From Alphaproteobacteria bacterium (GTDB lineage: Bacteria > Pseudomonadota > Alphaproteobacteria > Rhizobiales > Hyphomicrobiaceae): a DNA stretch of 6,755 nucleotides. The position numbers and the translations under genes were made by a program. The notes under the pieces are model-generated. The model was not told the DNA's origin, did not search any database, and saw nothing but the letters and a program-made list of their open reading frames with translations. Position 1 is the first letter of the stretch. Every line of letters starts with the position of its first letter. The DNA lies in the NCBI GenBank assembly GCA_005888525.1, contig VBAB01000414.1, positions 1-6,755 on the forward strand, read 5' to 3'. This document shows, in pieces, positions 1 through 5,625 of this stretch.

Positions 1-1016
1 CCCGTCTTCTGCGTCGTGGCGACCATGCGGCCCGCATGGCCGACGGCGAATACAGTGCCCCCATCGATGGCTGGCCGGGCCGTGTCGCTCATCGCCGCCA
101 TGGACGAGGCGGTGCGCGAACGCGACAGCGATTCCGACCACACTGCCTGGCCGTTGGAGACGCGCAGCGCCACGAGGTCACCGCTCGGATAGGGCACGAC
201 GACGATTTCGCCAGCGACGGCGGGACTGGCATTGGAAAGCAGACTGGCGCGCTCGGCCATGCCGCGGAAGACCCAGAGCTCGGCGCCGTCCGAGCCCGAG
301 AGGCAGTAGACCAACCCCTCCTTCGTAACCACGAACACGCGCTCGGCAGCGGCCGTCGGCGAGGTGCGCACCGGCGATTCGACGTTTTTCTCCCAAAGCT
401 TGTTGCCGGTCCTGGCGTCAAGCGCCACTACGGTGCCGAAGCCGGTGCCGGCATAGATGCGGCCCCCGTCGGCGGCCAACCCGCCGCCGAACCCTTCCTG
501 GTCCTTCTCATTGGGCGGCGTCGTGGAAACCCGCCACACGGCCTCTCCGCCCGACGCGCCGAATGCCGAAACCTTGCCGGCGGCATCGAGCGTGTACACC
601 TTGTCGTCGTAGACGATCGGGCTGGCGGTGAGCCTGCCGTAGAAGCTGGAGCCGGTGCCGGCGTCCACGCTCCACGCGCTCTTGCCCGCACCAGCAAACG
701 CAAGGTGACCCGGCGCGTTGTTGGCAGCCCCGCCGGGCTGGCTCCACGAATCGTTCTGCTGCTGCGGCGGCAGCATGATCGGCCTGTCCGCGGCTGCGAG
801 ATTGCTGGTCACCTTCTCCTGCTGGATTACCGACACGCGCTTGCCGGGCAAGGGCACCTGCTTCTCGGCGAACGGATTGACGTCGTCCAGCTTGGGCAGG
901 CTGGGCAGGCTCATGCCGACGAAGGCGTCGGCGCAGCCCGCGAGCGTCAAGACGCACAAGAGCGAGACGCCGACGGCGCCAAGCCCCCTCCCGTCATTGC
1001 CGACGCTGCCCCTCAT
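1..1016 (-). CDS. bamB: BamB-like outer-membrane assembly lipoprotein (PQQ-type beta-propeller), C-terminus off window
   Basis: The minus-strand frame opening at ATG 1016 stays open for 338 codons and leaves the window at base 1. The N-terminus is a lipoprotein signal: a short hydrophobic stretch ending in the lipobox LTLAGC, with the lipidated Cys at residue 28. Repeated propeller motifs follow, such as VYTLDAAGKVSAFG, VVALDARTGNKLW (about residues 196-208), LVYCLSGSDGAELW and LVALRVSNGQAVW. These are the PQQ-like strands of BamB. By family knowledge BamB sits on the inner face of the outer membrane and helps the BAM complex insert beta-barrel proteins. Alphaproteobacterial members are usually about 440-460 residues, so roughly 100 C-terminal residues should lie to the left. 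A GGAG at 1025-1022, 5 nt before the ATG, supports the start. The gene follows the YfgM-like gene by 28 bp, a common pairing. In many relatives the GTPase gene der comes next, but it is not visible here. Confidence 0.93.
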   Translation of the reverse strand, partial: MRGSVGNDGRGLGAVGVSLLCVLTLAGCADAFVGMSLPSLPKLDDVNPFAEKQVPLPGKRVSVIQQEKVTSNLAAADRPIMLPPQQQNDSWSQPGGAANNAPGHLAFAGAGKSAWSVDAGTGSSFYGRLTASPIVYDDKVYTLDAAGKVSAFGASGGEAVWRVSTTPPNEKDQEGFGGGLAADGGRIYAGTGFGTVVALDARTGNKLWEKNVESPVRTSPTAAAERVFVVTKEGLVYCLSGSDGAELWVFRGMAERASLLSNASPAVAGEIVVVPYPSGDLVALRVSNGQAVWSESLSRSRTASSMAAMSDTARPAIDGGTVFAVGHAGRMVATTQKT

Positions 1017-1044
1017 GCTCGCTCCGATCGGCGACGTTTCCGTC

Positions 1045-1818
1045 TCACTTCGATGCCTTGGCCGGCGGTTTTGCTTTTGGTTTCGCCTTGCCCTCATCCG
1101 CAGGCGCCTTCTGCTCCGGAGCCGGTACGCCGGCACCTGCAGGGGTTGCACTTGCCAATTCCGCCTCGGTGAGCATGGCCAGCATCACACGGGCCCGCCC
1201 GCCGATGCTCGGCGGCGTATTGCGATCGCTCAGGAGCCGCTGGAACTGCGTGCGCGCTTCGTCGGTCTTTCCGGCCTTTTGCGCCGCCAGCCCGAGCAGC
1301 TCCCGGGCGCTGAAACGCCAAGGGTTGCTTTCCGCTGCAAGATCGTTGAGCCGATTCTGCATTTCCGTCCAGCTGGCGCTGTCCAATCTCAACATGGCCG
1401 CCTGCAGCTGGGCGTAATCGGCCAGCAGCGGGTCGAGCCCGCTTTCCTTGGCGATTGCCTCGAACGCGGCTGCCGCTTGCGCCGTCTTGCCGGCCTCGCG
1501 GTCGGCCGCGGCCAGGCGCAGGCGCGCGAGCACGGCATAGCCGGAAGGCGCGCTGCTGGCGACCTCCTCCAAAGCCTTCTGCGCCTCGGCCTTCTTGTCT
1601 TGAGCCGTTTCCCGTGCCGCGGCGGTGAAACGCGCCCCGGCCGCCTCGGCGGCCTGGATGCGGCGGTGCTCGTAATACTTGAAGCCGCCGATGCCGGCGA
1701 TGATGAGGACAGCCGCCGCGATGAAGTAGGTGCCGTATTGCTCCCACAGCTTGAGGAGCTGCTCGCGCCTGAGCTCCTCGTCGATCTCCCTGGCCAGGCT
1801 GTCGCGTTGGTCCATCAT
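1045..1818 (-). CDS. YfgM-like/TPR-domain single-pass inner-membrane protein
   Basis: This is a complete protein of 257 residues. A charged cytoplasmic N-terminus (about residues 1-29, with the motif EIDEELRREQLLKLWEQYG) precedes one membrane span at about 30-47 (YFIAAAVLIIAGIGGF). An Ala-rich helical region of TPR-like repeats follows (about 55-215), then a Lys/Pro/Ala-rich tail. This is the architecture of the YfgM/TPR_21 family. The E. coli member is an ancillary subunit of the SecYEG translocon that works with periplasmic chaperones. That role is inferred here, not shown. The start is one of two tandem ATGs (1818 and 1815). The ribosome binding site is weak (GGGCGAG just upstream). The stop at 1045 lies 28 bp before bamB, so the two probably share a transcript. 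Codons 60-127 are duplicated almost perfectly inside the neighbouring nnrU gene (2229-2433). This copy is the intact parent, since its reading frame and domain are continuous. Confidence 0.9.
   Translation of the reverse strand: MMDQRDSLAREIDEELRREQLLKLWEQYGTYFIAAAVLIIAGIGGFKYYEHRRIQAAEAAGARFTAAARETAQDKKAEAQKALEEVASSAPSGYAVLARLRLAAADREAGKTAQAAAAFEAIAKESGLDPLLADYAQLQAAMLRLDSASWTEMQNRLNDLAAESNPWRFSARELLGLAAQKAGKTDEARTQFQRLLSDRNTPPSIGGRARVMLAMLTEAELASATPAGAGVPAPEQKAPADEGKAKPKAKPPAKASK
1438..1642 (-). repeat. 205-bp direct repeat, donor copy inside the YfgM-like gene
   Basis: This segment matches 2229-2433 at 204 of 205 bases, in the same orientation and offset by 791 bp. It covers the last base of codon 59 through codon 127 of the YfgM-like gene and fits continuously into that gene, so it is taken as the source. 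The only difference is A at 1546 against G at 2337, which is a synonymous CCT/CCC Pro change in the YfgM frame. Similarity ends sharply on both sides, at 1437/2228 and 1643/2434. Confidence 0.97.
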
Positions 1819-2003
1819 GCTCGCCCGGCATCCCCTGCAGCGCTGCTCGATTTGCTCGGCGCGTCATAGATAGCGCGCCCGGCCCCCTCCCGAAAGGGCA
1901 GAACCGTGCGCGAACTGCTGAAATCCCAGGATGGACATTGGTCCCCAGTTTCCGGCTTTTTTGCGGCTCGGCTCGCGCTGGATGCCGTTTTGCCTCGCGT
2001 GTG
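1819..2003. other. Intergenic region upstream of the YfgM-like gene
   Basis: This 185-bp stretch separates the end of the nnrU remnant from the start of the YfgM-like gene and should hold the promoter of the yfgM-like/bamB pair. I see no clear sigma-70 boxes. The T-run at about 1959-1964 is on the plus strand, so it cannot terminate minus-strand nnrU transcription. No RNA gene or convincing hairpin was recognised. Confidence 0.5.
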
Positions 2004-2611
2004 CTAGCCCGGCAGCAGGGCCACGCCGGTCAGCTTGGCATGCCCCCAGAACAGCAGGAGCGCGTAAAGCGCCAGCCCCACTGCAATGACCACGATGTCG
2101 TGCAGTGCCCCGCCCTTGACATTGCCGAGGGGACCAGGCGAGAGGCGGCCGATCACGGAAATCCGGTCGTAGACGGCAAAGCCGAGAAACGATCCGAACA
2201 GCAGGACGGAGGCGAGGTCGCCATTGGCCCCGCTTTCCTTGGCGATTGCCTCGAACGCGGCTGCCGCTTGCGCCGTCTTGCCGGCCTCGCGGTCGGCCGC
2301 GGCCAGGCGCAGGCGCGCGAGCACGGCATAGCCGGAGGGCGCGCTGCTGGCGACCTCCTCCAAAGCCTTCTGCGCCTCGGCCTTCTTGTCTTGAGCCGTT
2401 TCCCGTGCCGCGGCGGTGAAACGCGCCCCGGCCCCTGCATGTGACCGTAGCCCAACACGATCAGCACCAGGCCGGCGATCGATACGAGCGCGAACAGGCC
2501 GCGATAGATTCCGGGCCCCAGCGTGCCGACCAACCCGGCGCGCAGCGAGGGTCGCGTCGGTACCAGGTGCACGACGATGAACAGCGCGAGTCCGGCGATG
2601 AGAAGCGCCAT
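2004..2611 (-). pseudogene. nnrU: NnrU-family membrane protein gene, disrupted by internal segment replacement
   Basis: From ATG 2611 the first 60 residues are a clear NnrU N-terminus, with MALLIAGLALFIVVHLVPT, LRAGLVGTLGPGIYRGLF and VSIAGLVLIVLGYG. From about 2228 to the TAG at 2004, in a different frame, come 74 residues of a good NnrU C-terminus: ANGDLASVLLFGSFLGFAVY, DRISVIGR, then a last hydrophobic span (DIVVIAVGLALYALLLFWG). The middle of the family is absent, roughly 50-60 residues that normally include a WTRHLALLLM-like span and the GVKLWALAHLL region. It is replaced by the 205-bp YfgM-like copy. The N-terminal part would run out of frame and stop at about 2153, giving 152 residues of which 92 are nonsense. 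NnrU proteins are multi-pass inner-membrane proteins, named from denitrification clusters and usually of unknown role. No denitrification gene is near. GGGAG at 2627-2623, 11 nt upstream, supports the start. It may be a real pseudogene or an assembly chimera. Confidence 0.88.
2229..2433 (-). repeat. 205-bp direct repeat, inserted copy replacing the middle of nnrU
   Basis: This is the second copy of 1438-1642, identical except for G at 2337. It sits between the N-terminal part (2434-2611) and the C-terminal part (2004-2228) of nnrU. Its YfgM frame joins in frame to the NnrU C-terminal coding sequence (reading KESG then ANGDLAS) but is out of frame with the NnrU N-terminus. No target-site duplication, terminal inverted repeat or transposase is present, so it is not a mobile element insertion. 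Confidence 0.97.
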
Positions 2612-2914
2612 GCGAACATTATCTCCCGATTTCCCCGCCGGATACCAGCGCGTCCTGCCACGTCACCTGCAGGGTTGCCATAATTTGCGCCACATTCGGC
2701 CGGTCTATTTCCGCAAATGGGCCGAGGGGATGCATGCGGCCCGTGGGACCGACGGGGAATAACCTGCCTGAGCCAGCTCGCTGGTAGAGGTCACGCCGCA
2801 CAGGCGCTGGCCTGCCCGACCCCCGCATCGAGGGGCGCACGAGCCGCATTGGGCAAGAATAACAAACCCCGTCAGCCCGTTGTAGTTGATGCGTGTGTAG
2901 CGTGCGAGGCGATC
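2612..2914. other. Divergent intergenic region between nnrU and the Sel1-like gene
   Basis: About 300 bp lie between the nnrU start on the minus strand and the preferred Sel1-like start on the plus strand. It should carry promoters in both directions, but no convincing -35/-10 pair stands out. It contains a perfect 7-bp inverted repeat, ATTTGCG at 2683-2689 and CGCAAAT at 2712-2718, with a 22-bp spacer. This may be an operator or chance. An open frame from ATG 2717 runs through to the Sel1-like gene, but its first 66 codons read as Cys/Arg/Gly-rich non-coding sequence, so I treat them as upstream DNA. Confidence 0.45.
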
Positions 2915-3916
2915 GTGGTGAGAGATGCGTCTTCCGGGAGCGAGCATGAGCTCCCGACCGACAGCAGTCTGGACTCCAATAACCTGGCGCCGCAACTTCC
3001 GGCCAGCCATCTGACGCAAGAGCTGGCCCAGCTGCTGGCCGCCTCCATCGCGCGACAGCAGGCGAGCAGGGGTCCCGCCGCACCGACCAACGCCGGGCTG
3101 ACGAGCCTCGCCAACCTCGTCTCGGCCGCTTCCAGTCAACGCACACTAGCGCCGGTGTTCAAGGACGGGCTCTCCGCGCTGTCCTATTCGCAGCCGCATC
3201 ACAAACCCGCCGAAATGGAGGACCCGGATCCGGGCGAGCCCGACGACGAGCCCATGCCGATACCCTCCACGTGGCGCCAGCCCACCTACCACGACGAGGA
3301 CAAGTGGTATCGCCACCAGATGGGTGCCGCCCTTCTGGGCCTGGCTGCCGGCCTGATGATCGTCGTGCCGACGGTGCTGTGGATGAGTGGGTGGTTCGAG
3401 CCGCAAAACAGCAAGCCGGGTGCTGCTCCCCCTATGACTGCCGCCGCGATCACCGATCTCAAGTCCGCCGAGGTGCGCACGATGAAAGTGCAGGTGCGCC
3501 CACTGGAGCGGCCGGCGGAAGCCGCGGCTCAGTACGTCACCGGCAGCATCGAGCCACGGGCGGTCCCCGAGTCCAGCCAGGCGCCGGAGCCGTCCTCGGC
3601 GTCGGCGCTGGCGGCGAAAATGGCCGACGCGCAAGCGGCCGAGGCTCGAGCCCGTGTCGTCGACATGCTCGCCCAGGCCTCGCGGCGCGTGGAGAACGGC
3701 GACGTGACGGGAGCTCGAGAGATGCTCGCCGCGGCCGAGGAAGGCAGTCAAGGATCTGTCGCGTTCGCGCTGGCCGAGACCTACGATCCCAACATGCTGG
3801 CGGCCTGGGGCTCGCGCGGCGTCGCCGCCGACGTCGCCAAGGCCAGGGCCCTCTACCGCAAGGCGCTCAGCCAGGGAGTCGCCACCGCCCAGAACCGCAT
3901 CGATGCGCTGAAGTAG
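2915..3916 (+). CDS. Single-pass membrane protein with Sel1-like C-terminal repeat, function unknown
   Basis: From GTG 2915 the product is 333 residues. The N-terminal half (about 1-135) is soluble and probably cytoplasmic. It has an Ala/Leu/Gln helical segment (LTQELAQLLAASIARQQ) and then an acidic, Pro-rich linker (EMEDPDPGEPDDEPMPIP). One membrane span lies at about 137-157 (MGAALLGLAAGLMIVVPTVLW). A Pro/Ala-rich, presumably periplasmic region follows, then an Ala-rich helix. The last 49 residues (ALAETYDPNMLAAWG, then GVAADVAKARALYRKALSQG) match the second half of a Sel1/TPR-like repeat. Similar short proteins occur in Rhizobiales without an assigned job; a protein-interaction role is only a guess. 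The start is uncertain. GTG 2915, or the adjacent GTG 2918, has GAGG at 2906-2909 at good spacing and begins where the sequence turns protein-like. The ATG at 2717 would add 66 unconvincing residues and has no good ribosome binding site. Confidence 0.72.
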   Translation: MVRDASSGSEHELPTDSSLDSNNLAPQLPASHLTQELAQLLAASIARQQASRGPAAPTNAGLTSLANLVSAASSQRTLAPVFKDGLSALSYSQPHHKPAEMEDPDPGEPDDEPMPIPSTWRQPTYHDEDKWYRHQMGAALLGLAAGLMIVVPTVLWMSGWFEPQNSKPGAAPPMTAAAITDLKSAEVRTMKVQVRPLERPAEAAAQYVTGSIEPRAVPESSQAPEPSSASALAAKMADAQAAEARARVVDMLAQASRRVENGDVTGAREMLAAAEEGSQGSVAFALAETYDPNMLAAWGSRGVAADVAKARALYRKALSQGVATAQNRIDALK

Positions 3917-4176
3917 CGCCGACCCACGCGGAGAGTTTAGGCGGCAGGCCAAGCGCCCCAATACGCAAGCCAGGGCTTGGATACTGCCAAAGGTCCGCCA
4001 GTGCATGCATTCGTGGGCGCGCCCGGGTCGGCGACGTGGTCCTCCAGGCCTTTGGCGCAGCGATCGTCGAGCGTGCTGACCTGTTTGGCGGCCACGTGCT
4101 AAACTACTATGATCGCTGTCGTGTCCAACGCTCGTCATGAGCGAGCTCCAATCTCGTCCGTAGCGAGTTACTCCCT
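3917..4176. other. Intergenic region upstream of the DUF1800/DUF1501 pair
   Basis: This 260-bp stretch holds no recognisable gene and should contain the promoter of the downstream pair. A TACTAT at 4105-4110 is a possible -10 element (4 of 6 consensus bases) without a well-placed -35. A short hairpin CGCTC-GTCAT-GAGCG (4129-4143) and a 9-codon ORF (4137-4163, stop included) lie just before the DUF1800 start. Neither is strong enough to call functional. I see no rho-independent terminator for the Sel1-like gene. Confidence 0.45.
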
Positions 4177-5622
4177 ATGGGTCATTCCACGAAGGCCGAG
4201 GCGGCGCTTGCGCTGCACCGATTTGGGATGGGACCGCGCCCAGGATCGATCGCGGCCATCCAGTCGGACCCACGCGGCGCGCTGATGGCAGAGGTCGACC
4301 GGCCTCGTGCAGGAGCGATGGCGGCAGCTGGGTTGCCATCGAGCACCCAGGCCTTCCGCACCGTCGCCGATGCGAACGCCGAGCGGCAGGCTCGGCAGAT
4401 CGTCGTCGCGCGCGCGCAAAAGGAGGCGGAACGGCAGCGGACGGCGGCCGCGCCCTCCATGGCCGAGGGCACCGAGCAGGCTGCCAATGACATGGCGGCC
4501 AGGATGGCCGCCGAAGCCGTCCCTGATCCGGGTCGGCCGATCTACCTCAACGAGGCGAAGGCGCGCATCGATGCGGCGCTTGGTGCCGAGATCGGATTTG
4601 CGGAGCGCCTCGTGTGGTTCTGGTCGAACCATTTCTGCGTCTCGGCCGACAAGATTCAAAGCATGTCTGGTGCGTACGAGCGCGAGGCCATTCGGCCTTA
4701 CGTCCTAGGGCGCTTTGCCGACATGCTGCAGGCCGCTGAGAGCCATCCGGCGATGCTCTTCTACCTCGACAACGCGGCCTCGATGGGCCCGAACTCGATC
4801 GCCGGCATCAATCGCACCCGCGGCCTCAACGAAAACCTCGCGCGCGAGATCTTGGAGCTGCATACCCTGGGTGTGCGCACCGGCTATACCCAGGACGATG
4901 TCATACATTTCGCCAATGTGCTCACCGGCTGGACGCTGCTCCCAGCCGCCGACAATCCAGAGCACGGAGGGGAGTTCACGTTCAATCGCCGGCTGCACGA
5001 GCCTGGGCCACAAAGAATCATGGACAAGGTCTACGAGGATACCGGCGTGGAGCAAGGCCGCTCCGTGCTGCGCGACCTGGCTGCGCATCCGTCCACCGCC
5101 AAGCACGTGGCCACCAAGCTGGTCCGGTATTTCATTGCCGACGAGCCGCCCCCTGAGCTGGTCGAGAGACTGGCGAAGGCCTTCCGCGACACCTCCGGCG
5201 ATCTCAAGGAGGTCACCAAGGCTCTCGTCGCATCGCCGGAGGCGTGGGCCTTGCCGTGCACCAAGCTCAAGCGTCCCAGCGAATGGGTCGTATCCATGGT
5301 CCGCTCGACTGGGATTGCCCAGGTAGATGCTGTCCGGTTCACTGCCGGGCAGGGTCTTCTCGGCGAGCCCTTGTGGCGTCCGCCCTCGCCCAAAGGCTAC
5401 GCCGACGACGAGGCCACCTGGATCGACGGGATGGGGCGGCGGTTGGACGTCGCCAACAACTTCGCGGAGCGGGTGGCCGGCCGTATCGATCCCAACTACA
5501 TCATGGAGACCGTCCTCGCGTCGACCATGTCGGGCGAGGTGACGCAGGCCGTGGCCCGTGCCGAGAGCCGGCAGCAGGCGCTGGCCCTGCTGTTCATGGC
5601 GCCCGAGTTCCAGAGGAGGTGA
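4177..5622 (+). CDS. DUF1800 family protein
   Basis: This is a complete protein of 481 residues, within the usual DUF1800 (PF08811) size. The N-terminus has the family opening AALALHRFGMGPRPG. Further hallmarks are ERLVWFWSNHFCVSADK (about 143-159), GLNENLAREILELHTLGV (216-233) followed by GYTQDDV, LTGWT (249-253), HPSTAKHVATKLVRYF, and a closing LLFMAPEFQRR. A charged Ala-rich insert (about 65-120) lies between the first two blocks. The biochemical role of the family is not established. Its conserved partner is DUF1501, encoded immediately downstream. The start at 4177 is secure because the in-frame stop at 4138-4140 is followed only by non-start codons until this ATG. There is therefore no N-terminal signal peptide, although the partner is an export substrate. 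The ribosome binding site is weak. The stop overlaps the Shine-Dalgarno sequence of the next gene, suggesting coupled translation. Confidence 0.93.
   Translation: MGHSTKAEAALALHRFGMGPRPGSIAAIQSDPRGALMAEVDRPRAGAMAAAGLPSSTQAFRTVADANAERQARQIVVARAQKEAERQRTAAAPSMAEGTEQAANDMAARMAAEAVPDPGRPIYLNEAKARIDAALGAEIGFAERLVWFWSNHFCVSADKIQSMSGAYEREAIRPYVLGRFADMLQAAESHPAMLFYLDNAASMGPNSIAGINRTRGLNENLAREILELHTLGVRTGYTQDDVIHFANVLTGWTLLPAADNPEHGGEFTFNRRLHEPGPQRIMDKVYEDTGVEQGRSVLRDLAAHPSTAKHVATKLVRYFIADEPPPELVERLAKAFRDTSGDLKEVTKALVASPEAWALPCTKLKRPSEWVVSMVRSTGIAQVDAVRFTAGQGLLGEPLWRPPSPKGYADDEATWIDGMGRRLDVANNFAERVAGRIDPNYIMETVLASTMSGEVTQAVARAESRQQALALLFMAPEFQRR
5615..5622 (+). promoter_or_regulatory. Strong ribosome binding site for the DUF1501 gene, inside the end of the DUF1800 gene
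   Basis: GGAGGTGA is an almost perfect anti-16S match. It lies in the last codons and stop of the DUF1800 gene, with GGAGG 6 nt before ATG 5626. It fixes the DUF1501 start and implies that the two genes share a transcript and probably coupled translation. It is much stronger than the site before the DUF1800 gene. Confidence 0.85.
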
Positions 5623-5625
5623 GCT

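Noticed and set aside
718..1869. A 383-codon plus-strand frame antisense to bamB and the YfgM-like gene (also the frame at 36-1172)
   Set aside because: These are shadows of two well-supported minus-strand genes and have no family-like sequence.
2229..2433. Possible insertion sequence or MITE inside nnrU
   Set aside because: The inserted DNA is an internal coding piece of the neighbouring gene, with no terminal inverted repeats or target-site duplication, and native nnrU sequence has been lost.
1938..2444. A plus-strand frame that shares a peptide with the frame at 718-1869
   Set aside because: The shared peptide is only the antisense translation of the 205-bp repeat, not a paralogous protein family.
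2770..2850. tRNA-like stretch (GCTCGCTGGTAGAG, resembling a D-arm)
   Set aside because: No acceptor stem pairing, plausible anticodon arm or TTCRANY T-loop follows at the right distance.
2717..2914. N-terminal extension of the Sel1-like protein from ATG 2717
   Set aside because: The extension is Cys/Arg/Gly-rich without protein-like pattern, and GTG 2915 has a better-placed GAGG ribosome binding site.
4137..4163. Short leader ORF (8 residues plus stop) and a 5-bp-stem hairpin just before the DUF1800 gene
   Set aside because: There is no ribosome binding site, no regulatory codon run and only a short stem, so it is likely chance.
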